DNA from: Bimastos eiseni
Taxonomy: Eukaryota > Annelida > Clitellata > Crassiclitellata > Lumbricidae
Direction of reading: 5' to 3'
DNA: 64,000 bases
Assembly: GCA_959347315.1 (NCBI GenBank)
Contig: OY365810.1
Span: 14,067,961-14,131,960 of the forward strand
This document shows positions 1-11,109 of this stretch, piece after piece. The notes under the pieces were generated by a model that worked only from the letters and a program-made list of their open reading frames with translations, did no database searches and was not told where the DNA came from. The position numbers were made by a program, and so were the translations under genes. Every line of letters starts with the position of its first letter. The first letter of the stretch is position 1.

Positions 1-40
1 CTCTTTATGCTCGTCTGTCTGCAAATTTTGTGATCAGTCT

Positions 41-215
41 ATGCTTCCACCCACCCAACCACGCTTCCATGTATCTAGTCATGCATCCATCAGACCATTC
101 ATCCATATACGCATCCAGCCACACGTGACCCATCCATCCATCCGCATTTCTTACTTCCCTCCTTCCATCTTTCCATCCATCCATCCTTTCGTCCTTCCTT
201 CCTTCTTTCCTTACT
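41..215. repeat. Low-complexity CCAT/CCTT tract
   Basis: Degenerate runs of ATCC and TTCC tetranucleotides. Open frames on both strands here are products of the simple repeat and show no family signature. Confidence 0.8.
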
Positions 216-568
216 TCAGTCCAACTATAATGCCATTCATTGCTCGTGAACAAATACTTGAGTGGTATTCCAAATTCTTTAGAATCTGAACAAAATCCGG
301 ACATAGCTTTATGAGAATATTAGGCCTACCTAATTCGGATATAAAGCTCATCGCGCATTTAGCCATTTTGGAGAAAAGAATGACAATCGCTAAGGTAAAG
401 CTAACTAGTTACATAAAACAATAAACAGCAGTATTTGGTTTCAATTTTTCAGCTTTGCCTATCAAGCATCCTATCAGTAACCTATTCGCTGCTTAGTGAA
501 ATCCACCTGAGTTTCATGGTTAGGCCTATATAAATCAGCTCGAAAGATAGAAACACGAGGCCAAACTT

Positions 569-641
569 ACCTTCTTACTTCAGCTTCTATAGCCGCAAAC
601 TCTATCACTGCTTGCAGTTCCAAGCGCGAGGATGTCGAGCG
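569..641 (-). CDS. Possible small internal exon, gene unknown
   Basis: On the minus strand a CAG acceptor context is followed by about 24 open codons reading RSTSSRLELQAVIEFAAIEA and ending at a good GTAAGT donor. The peptide looks like an amphipathic helix. No neighbouring exon was found and the family is not recognised, so this may be chance or part of a mobile element. Confidence 0.2.
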
Positions 642-2904
642 AGCTGGTTGCACAGAATTGACAATTTGGCATGTTATTGGAAATATTTCTTCTAACTTTT
701 CGAGGGGCGCCCTGATAAAACTCCGCTTAGTGACGCCAAGAGGGCTGTGGCCGGCGCTGAAATTCTGCTACCGTTTCGTAGTCTATGTTGGCTGCATTGG
801 CCTACATCAGTTCTTTGGCACGGAGTCCCAAAAGATATCCACCAATTCGACCATCCTCCTGTCTCGCATCTTAAGTTAACCTCTCCTCTATATGCCATTC
901 CAAGCAATCCTATCTAGAATCCTACGCTTGCGCCACCACACTACCATCATCGCCGATTACCACCTAGAAGGCTGGAACAGAGCAGCTTGGCTTTTGTGGA
1001 CTTGATTTGATATGTCGCCGGTTAATAAGTTGGTCTCCGTGATGTGACTTTTTGTGAGCGCTGAGAAATTTTCCAAGGTCTGCATTACATTACAACGGGG
1101 GTGCAAAAACCAAGATTTTTAAAATAAAAAGTTGTTTTTTGTTTGTTTTTTGTTTTATTTGGTGTTTTTTGTTTTTAGTTTTTAGTTTTGTTTTATTTGG
1201 TGTTTTTGGTTTTTAGTTTTCCTTTGGATCTTGTAACAACAGTTTTTTTATAAATAGCATCAAACACAGCATGAAAAAGAGCTCCAACTTATTTTTAAAA
1301 TTAATTTAGCTTGATTTCCGACTGAAGAACATATAATCAGCAATATAATAGTCCAGAAATACAGCTGGGCTTTGGACGACAAACTGTGGTTTCCACTTTC
1401 CAGTCACGGATTCTTGATGAAATAGAGTCCTGAGCATCCTTAGAAGACCTTCATGGTCGAGTTCCGTAGAGACCATTATACATCGGTCGTCTCAGAAGCA
1501 GAATTCACAAACTGCTGTGAACAGAGATATGGAGAAAGACGCGTACATGTACATGGGATATAGAAAGATTATTGTTTTCCCCATATACTTGTGTTCATAG
1601 GGCGGGAAGACATATATGATCTTGATAAAGACTTTTCTTTCCCAGGACCTCAGAGAACATAGAATGTCGCACATCAATGGCGGTGAATAGAAATGAGGTA
1701 TAGAGAAGGCAAGCAAAATTGGGGTCGCGAGTATTGTGAGGTAAAGAGCGAACTCTTTTATGAGGAAAGGTAATCTTTAGGACACTATGCTGGAGAAATA
1801 ACAAGTGTAAATAATAAAACGCGCTCTCCATAACCCATCCATTATGTAGCGTCACATCTCTCCATAACCCATCCGTTGACGACGGAAGACCGGAAGAGGT
1901 AATAGTCTCCTAATGATCCGGATACTGAGCATCATGTCGTTGCCTGCTCTTCTTATAAGGATGCGGTTTCCTTGAAGAGAACGGATACCATGTGGGCAAA
2001 GATAGCAAGAGGCAGACACAGAACTGGGTCGGAGTCACCCCATGGGGCCGCCCTGCGCAGTCATGTCCACACTTCTGACTGCTGCACGGCACACACGCGC
2101 GCGCGCGCGCATACAAATACGCACATAAATATGATGAGGAGGAACCAAATTTAGCGCATTTACTTAAGATATTGAAAGGGGAAATGATTGATGATCCTAA
2201 TTTTGTGGATGTCCTGAATGTGATAAGCATGAATTCCGTTCGTTATGGGTTTATACAAACAAGACGTAGGAGATGATGCATGTGCCGTATGAGAGACGGA
2301 GACAAAGAAAGATTGATAGATTGAGCGATAGACAGAGACAGAGACAAGCAGTGACAGACACGAGCAGAGACAGAGACAGATCTTCCGATTGCAAGGCTAC
2401 GAAGGAAGGGACAATTGTGCGATCAGATTCGGAAACGATAGATACTGTAACGCAATGAAAATCTTTGAAAATATCTCAGCGCCCACAAAAGCCACTTGAG
2501 GAAGAACAGCTTATTCACCGGCGCCAAAGATAATTCGTGTAGTTTACAGGCTTACATGTATGTAGGTCTAAATCTTGTGGCGAATCAAGATGACTTGTGA
2601 CTGAGGTGATGGAACAATAAATGGACATACTATGTCTCAATATATTGTTCTGCATTCTGCATTTACAATTACTGTATGCGCACATGTAATGGTAACCACA
2701 GTCGTAGGCCTAATCTTCAAATCCTAAGGTGCCTTATATATATAAATATATAAATATATATATATATGGAGATAGAGAGAGAGAGAGCAGTGTGAAGATA
2801 TAGTATATAGTTGTGTGAAGACTGAAGAACTGAAGAATCAAGATTACATGGTTCTACTGTACAGGACACGATCTTTTTTATAGTGTACGATCCGTCGCTG
2901 GAAT
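642..2904. other. Region without recognised gene
   Basis: Apart from the T-rich minisatellite this stretch holds a CG/CA microsatellite near 2090-2115, a GACAGA-rich tract at 2285-2375, a dispersed-repeat fragment at about 2466-2530 and a TA-rich/GAGA tract at 2735-2795. Short open frames here look like chance. Confidence 0.6.
1106..1225. repeat. T-rich GTTTTTTGTTTT minisatellite
   Basis: Imperfect repeats of TTTTTGTTTT and TTTATTTGGTGTTTTT. No coding potential. Confidence 0.7.
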
Positions 2905-3390
2905 CAATCAATCAATCAGTCAATGCAATTTATATAGCGCCTCTTCAAGATAACTATTCAGAGGCGCTCCCGACCCAGGCCCGGTCAAAAAGGAAAGTCT
3001 TGAGAAGTTTATAGCAAGAGCCAGACAGGTCGCGTGGGAGAGAGCGCAGGTCAGATGGGAGGTTGATCAACACACGAGGACCCACAATTGCAAATGCTCT
3101 ATTTTGCCTGGTTGCAGTATGAGCATGTGGAACAACAAAGTCGCCTCTAGAGGCCGAGCGAAGAGATCGGCGACCAGAAGAAGCCGAAGTTAAGGTGAAC
3201 AGATCCCTAAGTTAGACAGGCACATTGCCCACAACACGGTGCCAGACAATAGAGGAGATTCTATATTGAATGCGCTGCCTAACCGAAAGCCAGTGAAGGA
3301 CGTCCCGCATGTACGTAGAGATGTGACCAAATTTAGGAACACAACCAATCAAACGAGCTGCAGCCCTTTGAACCCCCTCCAATATTATAT
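2905..3390 (-). mobile_element. LINE 3' end (CR1/L2-like), 5'-truncated
   Basis: Read on the minus strand, the sequence encodes the C-terminal tail of a non-LTR retrotransposon polyprotein. It contains VQRAAARLIG, a conserved RDVLHWLSVRQRIQYRI segment, GRRSLRSASRGDFVVPHAHT, then a leucine-rich end (LLKTFLFD) and a stop. A GCGCTATATAAATTG 3' end and a short (ATTG)n tail follow. One in-frame stop (after GNVPV) interrupts it. The reverse transcriptase core is missing. Related 3' ends lie at 33395-33744 and 34985-35165. Family placement is from motif memory, not a search. Confidence 0.8.
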
Positions 3391-3570
3391 GGAATATTTG
3401 AGTTCTTTGTTGAATATTTGAGTTCTTTGTTGAATGCTTTAGTTCTTTGTTGAATGCTTTAGTTCTTTGTTGAATGCTTTAGTACTTTATTGAATGCTTT
3501 AGTTCTTTGTTGAATGCTTTAGTACTTTATTGAATGCTTTAGTTCTTTGTTGAATGCTTTAGTTCTTTGT
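3391..3570. repeat. 20-bp tandem repeat, about 9 units
   Basis: Direct repeats of TGAATGCTTTAGTTCTTTGT, with a variant ending AGTACTTTAT that alternates in the middle. The first units read TGAATATTTGAG. The array directly abuts the truncated end of the LINE and precedes the acceptor of the next exon. Confidence 0.9.
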
Positions 3571-3608
3571 CTACCCGTAAACATTGCGTGTTTTCTATTG
3601 ACCTCCAG

Positions 3609-4104
3609 GAACCAACGACCGAATTCCAAACAGCTGTTACGGGAGAATAATATCACCGGCCTCTGCCCCACCTACACCGTCGGGGGAAACCTGACGCCCC
3701 TTGCACTAGCACCGAGCAAGGATTCGGCGGCGGCACCGAGGCAGCGGGTCGACGTTGAGACTTCGCCGGTGGAAAGGTCAAGAGGTCATCCACCACCGCA
3801 TCCGCTGCCATCGGACGAATGGACTGATTATACGGATGGTCAGTGGAATCTGTTGCTGGTGACCAACCCTGAGGACTCTCTATCGACCGATCGATACGCT
3901 GAGCCGCTTCTCCTTAGCCCGGAAGTCGACATACGGCGCCATCTGGTGACTGGTGGTCGTCGTGGCATTCAGCGGGTGGCGCCGTCGGGCGTCCGGGTTC
4001 TCCAGGCGCCCTTCCTTGCAAAGGAATCCGACGAAGCGGACGACGCATCGGAAAACTTGATCGATTTCGACACGGACGAACAGACATTGGTCAAGCGGTT
4101 CTGA
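3609..4104 (+). CDS. 3'-terminal exon of an unidentified protein
   Basis: About 165 codons are open to a TGA, starting after a pyrimidine-containing CCTCCAG acceptor at 3607-3608. The exon is far more GC-rich than its surroundings, as expected for real coding sequence. The peptide is hydrophilic and disordered-looking (P, S, D, E rich). It contains DEWTDYTDGQWNLLLV, and an acidic C-terminus holds SENLIDFDTDEQ. LIDFD fits the clathrin-box pattern L-hydrophobic-x-hydrophobic-acidic, though this may be coincidence. An AATAAA lies near 4484. No upstream exon was identified and I do not recognise the family. An in-frame ATG inside the repeat array upstream is probably not the true start. Confidence 0.5.
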
Positions 4105-4482
4105 CCAAATTATTATTCAAATTTATGCGCATTTAAAAGAAAGGGTATAAGACGAAGGAAGATTGTCAGCACGGGAACGGAACATTAGTCGTAATTTCAT
4201 GCTAATAGTAGACGAATTCTATAGACAGAAAATTTGTTTTTAATTTCTGCTCCCTACGTGTTCCCTATATGTATAGCCACCTACGCTATAGTGACAGTTG
4301 GTGAGATGATGAAACGGTGAGGAAGAGAAACCACCCGCCCTCGTACGCTGAGATTGCAAAACCCATAATACCCATGGCTACTTCTAGGGGATTATCTTAA
4401 GGGATTATCTCTTCTTCTGCTTTTGTCGGAACATAATCTCCGCGTGCGTGGAATGTAACCCGGTAACAAAAGGGCGACTTCA

Positions 4483-4488
4483 AATAAA
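4483..4488 (+). promoter_or_regulatory. Candidate poly(A) signal
   Basis: AATAAA about 380 bases after the stop of the terminal exon at 3609-4104, same strand. Plausible 3' end; no further support. Confidence 0.35.
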
Positions 4489-4917
4489 TATGCAACAGAT
4501 TTCCTTTTCGTCACATGATAGGGCTACTTAAAAGTGCGCCGGCTTTTATAATGTTATCGCACACAAGGAAAAACATGAACATAAGAGCGAAATGGGCCGC
4601 CAATGAAATCAGATGTCGACGGTCGTTCAATGCCTTCAACGCCCGCCATCCGCCGTCGCACGGCTATTGCAGCTGCTGCACTGTTTAATCAATTTGTACG
4701 TTCGTCGGAGACCATAAAATTATATAGGCCTAGTTGCTTGGGTGTCTTAAAACCGTCTTTGATTGAACTATGATTAAAATTCAATTTAGTCGGCTTGGTA
4801 CATAGTCGCAATTTCCACCTCTGTGAGAGATTTCGGGATAAGCCCTATCGTTGATCAAGAGAAAATGTCAATGAGAAATGTCCATGAGAAATGTCCATGA
4901 GAAAAATGTCCATGAAA

Positions 4918-5063
4918 TAAGCTTATCCGCTACACAGCACAGAAGATTCATCCTTCGTGTTGACCCAGTAACGTGGAATAGCCTTCCCATTAAATTCAGA
5001 AGTGAGCTATCGCCTTCCTTGTTCCTCAAATGCTTGCATGTAGTCTGTAGTGAATTATCTTGA
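4918..5063 (+). mobile_element. LINE C-terminal fragment
   Basis: The frame reads RRFILRVDPVTWNSLPIKFR followed by a leucine-rich tail and stop. The WNSLP-x-x-R-x-x-x-S-x-x-x-F-K pattern is typical of the extreme C-terminus of CR1/Jockey-type LINE polyproteins. Only about 45 codons remain. Confidence 0.55.
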
Positions 5064-5344
5064 TTTCTCCATGATTGCTTCGGAGCACCGCTGCTGAACT
5101 TTTTTAAAGCTAGGCGTACGTGTTTAACAATTTCCGTTATCGTGTTATATATAGAGGACTGTCAATTCCAGTACACAGACAATGATCAAGCCCTCTCAAT
5201 ATGATAAATTACCTAATAAACTTTTGTTCCAATTGCATGTTCAAACAACTGTTCACTGCATGCGGCCTAATCGTGAGCATTATATATTTTTATCAGATTT
5301 TATGTGTTGCATTCCATACAACAGAGCGGCCTAATATATGCAGA

Positions 5345-6170
5345 GTTGTATGGTCTCGAGACGTCTCCAGACCAGACAGTTTCTTAGTATCTCGGTCTCG
5401 GAGGTCTATTGTCTCGGTCTCGTAGTGTCTCGGATTTTTTAGAAATTGTCTTGAAGTGAAAGTCTTGCTCTGTCTCGAACTAGCGGTATCGATAAATTTC
5501 GCATTAATTGTCTTAGAATATTGCGCTAGAAACTGAAACCGGGATCTACGAGAAACGATAATTCTGGTTAACGGGCGATTCACATGATACTGTAATCAAT
5601 TCAATTATCTTATAGTGAAAAACTGTCTGAGAGAGAACCTGAAATGTGAAGTTTGCGCTTACGCAATTTGAAGTTATTGACAAAACAATAACTGTGTAAA
5701 ACCACCATAACCGAAACGATCGGAACAACTTTCAGCTACTCAGAGTGAGTAAGGGTATGCGGAAATTTATAATTTCGTTTGGTGGTACTGTTGGTATCGA
5801 ATTTTCTTGTTTAAAATCGTCTAGAATATTTCAGAGGTGTCTAAAAAGGCTTTCTGTCTAGGCCTACTGTTCAGAAGATAGGCCGAAGAAGAGATATCGA
5901 AAAAGATAAAACGCGGCAATATAAAAACTGTTTTCGGGAACTGGTACTGTATACATTATAAGCTTCAAATTGAAATTACAAATAAACATTATTCCAGAAA
6001 ACTTATACATTAGTATTTTACAGCCTTTTATATAAGATCACTTGTCCTTTACTGTCTCGTACTGTCTTGAGCCTAGTGTCTCGGTCTCGGTCTTGGTACC
6101 TCACTGTCTCGGTCTCGGTCTCGGAACCTCACTGTCTCGGTCTTGTCTTGGTCTTGAAGTCTTGAATACA
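5345..6170 (+). repeat. GTCTCGG-rich dispersed repeat
   Basis: It begins with the palindrome GGTCTCGAGAC and carries repeated TCTCGG/TCTTGG hexamers at 5345-5440 and 6050-6165, with unrelated AT-rich sequence between. The same motif builds the inverted repeat at 38158-39108, so this is probably another member of that family. Confidence 0.55.
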
Positions 6171-6275
6171 AAACTGAATATTTGATTTGAGTATTAAATG
6201 TTATGTCTATACTCTACAATCAAAATTACAAATCCATGGTTACTTCGCAACCTGTTAGCCAATAAGTTACTCAGG

Positions 6276-6283
6276 AACCGTAC
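6276..6283. repeat. hAT target-site duplication, left
   Basis: AACCGTAC immediately before the CAGTGG end; identical to 10836-10843. Confidence 0.85.
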
Positions 6284-6545
6284 CAGTGGAGTCTCTAGGT
6301 TTTTCCATCAGGGAGGACCACCGGGGGGCCCGAGGACCCGACAGGGGCCCATTGGATACCCAAATTTTATGGAAACTGAGAGCGCTATATATATACATGT
6401 AGGCATAGCTGAACACTGAGTGACATCGACCAGATACATTTATATACATGTATTATGCAGCATCATGAATTCTTCACATCAACAATCTCGAGGTTATAAC
6501 ACTTTGGAAAACTGCGTGACTATTATTTAGAAGTAGGGCCTACAG

Positions 6546-9500
6546 TATAAACTATACACAACTATACACAATACATACTATAAGCTATACACAATACATA
6601 CTATAAACTATACACAATACATACTATAAACTATACACAATACATACTATAAACTATACACAATACATACTATAAACTATACACAATACATACTATAAAC
6701 TATACACAATACATACTATAAACTATACACAATACATACTATAAACTATACACAATACATACTATAAACTATACACAATACATACTATAAACTATACACA
6801 ATACATACTATAAACTATACACATAAACTATACACAATACATACTATAAACTATACACAATACATACTATAAACTATACACAATACATACTATAAACTAT
6901 ACACAATACATACTATAAACTATACACAATACATACTATAAACTATACACAATACATACTATAAACTATACACATAAACTATACACAATACATACTATAA
7001 ACTATACACAATACATACTATAAACTATACACATAAACTATACACAATACATACTATAAACTATACACAATACATACTATAAACTATACACAATACATAC
7101 TATAAACTATACACAATACATACTATAAACTATACACAATACATACTATAAACTATACACAATACATACTATAAACTATACACATAAACTATACACAATA
7201 CATACTATAAACTATACACAATACATACTATAAACTATACACAATACATACTATAAACTATACACAATACATACTATAAACTATACACAATACATACTAT
7301 AAACTATACACAATACATACTATAAACTATACACATAAACTATACACAATACATACTATAAACTATACACAATACATACTATAAACTATACACAATACAT
7401 ACTATAAACTATACACAATACATACTATAAACTATACACAATACATACTATAAACTATACACAATACATACTATAAACTATACACAATACATACTATAAA
7501 CTATACACAATACATACTATAAACTATACACATAAACTATACACAATACATACTATAAACTATACACAATACATACTATAAACTATACACAATACATACT
7601 ATAAACTATACACAATACATACTATAAACTATACACAATACATACTATAAACTATACACAATACATACTATAAACTATACACAATACATACTATAAACTA
7701 TACACATAAACTATACACAATACATACTATAAACTATACACAATACATACTATAAACTATACACAATACATACTATAAACTATACACAATACATACTATA
7801 AACTATACACAATACATACTATAAACTATACACAATACATACTATAAACTATACACAATACATACTATAAACTATACACAATACATACTATAAACTATAC
7901 ACAATACATACTATAAACTATACACATAAACTATACACAATACATACTATAAACTATACACAATACATACTATAAACTATACACAATACATACTATAAAC
8001 TATACACAATACATACTATAAACTATACACAATACATACTATAAACTATACACAATACATACTATAAACTATACACATAAACTATACACAATACATACTA
8101 TAAACTATACACAATACATACTATAAACTATACACATAAACTATACACAATACATACTATAAACTATACACAATACATACTATAAACTATACACAATACA
8201 TACTATAAACTATACACAATACATACTATAAACTATACACAATACATACTATAAACTATACACAATACATACTATAAACTATACACATAAACTATACACA
8301 ATACATACTATAAACTATACACAATACATACTATAAACTATACACAATACATACTATAAACTATACACAATACATACTATAAACTATACACAATACATAC
8401 TATAAACTATACACAATACATACTATAAACTATACACATAAACTATACACAATACATACTATAAACTATACACAATACATACTATAAACTATACACAATA
8501 CATACTATAAACTATACACAATACATACTATAAACTATACACAATACATACTATAAACTATACACAATACATACTATAAACTATACACAATACATACTAT
8601 AAACTATACACAATACATACTATAAACTATACACATAAACTATACACAATACATACTATAAACTATACACAATACATACTATAAACTATACACAATACAT
8701 ACTATAAACTATACACAATACATACTATAAACTATACACAATACATACTATAAACTATACACAATACATACTATAAACTATACACAATACATACTATAAA
8801 CTATACACATAAACTATACACAATACATACTATAAACTATACACAATACATACTATAAACTATACACAATACATACTATAAACTATACACAATACATACT
8901 ATAAACTATACACAATACATACTATAAACTATACACAATACATACTATAAACTATACACAATACATACTATAAACTATACACAATACATACTATAAACTA
9001 TACACAATACATACTATAAACTATACACAATACATACTATAAACTATACACATAAACTATACACAATACATACTATAAACTATACACAATACATACTATA
9101 AACTATACACAATACATACTATAAACTATACACAATACATACTATAAACTATACACAATACATACTATAAACTATACACATAAACTATACACAATACATA
9201 CTATAAACTATACACAATACATACTATAAACTATACACAATACATACTATAAACTATACACAATACATACTATAAACTATACACAATACATACTATAAAC
9301 TATACACAATACATACTATAAACTATACACAATACATACTATAAACTATACACAATACATACTATAAACTATACACAATACATACTATAAACTATACACA
9401 ATACATACTATAAACTATACACAATACATACTATAAACTATACACAATACATACTATAAACTATACACAATACATACTATAAACTATACACAATACATAC
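6546..9500. repeat. 23-bp satellite array with higher-order structure
   Basis: Roughly 120 units of a 23-bp repeat beginning ACTATAAACTATACAC. They are almost free of point changes except at the left edge (TATAAGCTATACAC). Sixteen shortened 13-bp units lack AATACATACT. They begin at 6823, 6974, 7033, 7184, 7335, 7532, 7706, 7926, 8077, 8136, 8287, 8438, 8635, 8809, 9052 and 9180. The spacing of these markers repeats with a 1,103-bp period. No open frame of note. Confidence 0.97.
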
Positions 9501-10700
9501 GCTTGATGAAGAGCAAGTTTACGATTGTCATGTCAAGAGTGAAGCTCATCAAGGCATCCATTGTAATAGACTCTGCGCGAACAGATTCAATCAACAGTAT
9601 TGTCAGACTACTTAGACGAATATCAGACATAGTCGATAATGTTTTAATTAATTTCAAAGCAGAAAAGCTCTTCTAGCATACTGTTGCTGTTACTAGTAAA
9701 ACAATGGCTATGTTCGATTTCATGAGAAGCAAGTTTTTATTTTTCAAGAAAAGAAGCAAGGTCCATCATTGTGATCATATTAAACTTGAATACTTTAACA
9801 GGCGCCAAACTTGGGGAATTTCATGGTTGAGGTCTTCAACACTAATGTCATACAAAACTGCTAAGGCACATAACTCAAGTAAGACTTATATTTTGGCATT
9901 AATGCCTGTCATAGCAGTAAGCGAATCAGAGAATCGTCTATCTAGTTCGGAAATGATACAATCACTGATCGGATTGTAAATGTGCTGCCTAAATGTGGTT
10001 TGTGTGTTCGCTCTAACGTTGTCCCACAATTTCATGAACTTCCGAGCTAGAAAAACGATTGGGCATTAAATGGACAGTCCGACACATTGCTTAGTTAAAA
10101 TGGGTCAATTTTAACATTTCCTAATTTGCCCTTCTGCCTTTATGAAGACCATTGTTTCATCTTCATTTTCTTTGAAAGGGGCAGTTTATGTCTGACAACG
10201 TCGGCAGCTACGTATACGTCAAGACTTGTAGATTGGAGTTGAATTGATACAATAGGTCTATGTATCAGCACGAATATAAAGTCTGGTAATGACAACAACC
10301 TTCAAGCTTTCAATTTCTCCAGAAACATCCTTTAGCGTACGTAATTATAGGGTATACCAATTAATGCATCTAATTGATCACTGATATTACGGTAAGCAAC
10401 ATTGGTTTCACTGAGCTGCTGGAATTACCTAGAAGAATCCCCAGGAAGTAACTCACTATGTGCTTCAACCCATTTCTTATGCATAAGAGAAATTGTCCTC
10501 TTCCATTATCTCATCTTTGACCATATCTACCACTAAAAATTCTGAGCAAGTAAGTAAGTACTTCTGTGAGAATGTTCAGAAAAAGTTTATTTATGATTTC
10601 ATCGTGCAAGTAAGTACTTTAAATTGTGCCTTGGAGAATGCCCTGACAATAGAAATTCAGAATTTCATCATGCAACAAGTAAATATCAAATTTAAATGAT
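9501..10700 (-). pseudogene. hAT transposase relic (C-terminal part)
   Basis: Minus-strand frames between 9990 and 9500 carry hAT family blocks in the right order, with at least one stop (TATVC then TAG) and frame changes between them. The N-terminal zinc finger and catalytic domain were not recognised between 10000 and 10700. The plus-strand open frames at 9704-9979 and 10493-10699 are antisense shadows. Confidence 0.65.
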
Positions 10701-10835
10701 GCCATATTTCACAGTACATCGGTCAAAATTTTGGGGGCCAGCTGGAAGCACAAGCTCAATTGGGGGGCCATGGCTCCCCTGGCCATGGCTCCCCTGGCCA
10801 TGGCTCCCCTGGTCCCTCCTGTGGAGCCGCCACTA

Positions 10836-10843
10836 AACCGTAC
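10836..10843. repeat. hAT target-site duplication, right
   Basis: AACCGTAC immediately after the right terminal repeat; identical to 6276-6283. Confidence 0.85.
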
Positions 10844-11057
10844 CAGGGTCGCGAACCACAAATTTGAGTAGACTTTGAGATTTACGGTACCATCCGTACG
10901 CAACATGAAGTTATGAACACATGGGCAACTGATGGGTTAGAGACGTACATGTATGAGCAACCCAGGGTTCCAGACAAAGATAAAAACATGCAGAAGAACA
11001 ATGGATGACGTCACTGGAGGGTAGAGCTGAGAAGCAGAGTTCGATGTTAACTATTAG

Positions 11058-11109
<52 letters not shown>

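Larger units (their letters stand above)
6284..10835 (-). mobile_element. hAT transposon, 4.55 kb, with satellite expansion inside
   Basis: The left end starts CAGTGGAGTCTCTAGG. The right end, read inward, starts TAGTGGCGGCTCCACAGG. The 8-bp target duplication AACCGTAC is present exactly at 6276-6283 and 10836-10843. A degenerate minus-strand hAT transposase C-terminal part lies at 9501-10000: one frame reads ISDCIISELDRRFSDSLTAM, a later one SFSALKLIKTLSTM followed by RLSSLTILLIE. The last two match the hAT dimerisation region (canonically ERSFS-LKLIKT and RL--L--L-IE). Stops and frameshifts make it non-functional. Most of the interior is a 23-bp tandem array. Three CCATGGCTCCCCTGG copies sit near the right end (about 10767-10812). 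Confidence 0.88.

Noticed and set aside
5..304. Open frames on both strands
   Set aside because: Product of CCAT/CCTT simple repeats; no family features.
6546..9500. CRISPR-like array of regular repeats
   Set aside because: Units are contiguous with no unique spacers; this is satellite DNA in an animal genome.
10709..10906. Frame with repeated GAMARGAMARGAM
   Set aside because: Three copies of CCATGGCTCCCCTGG at the hAT right end, not a protein.
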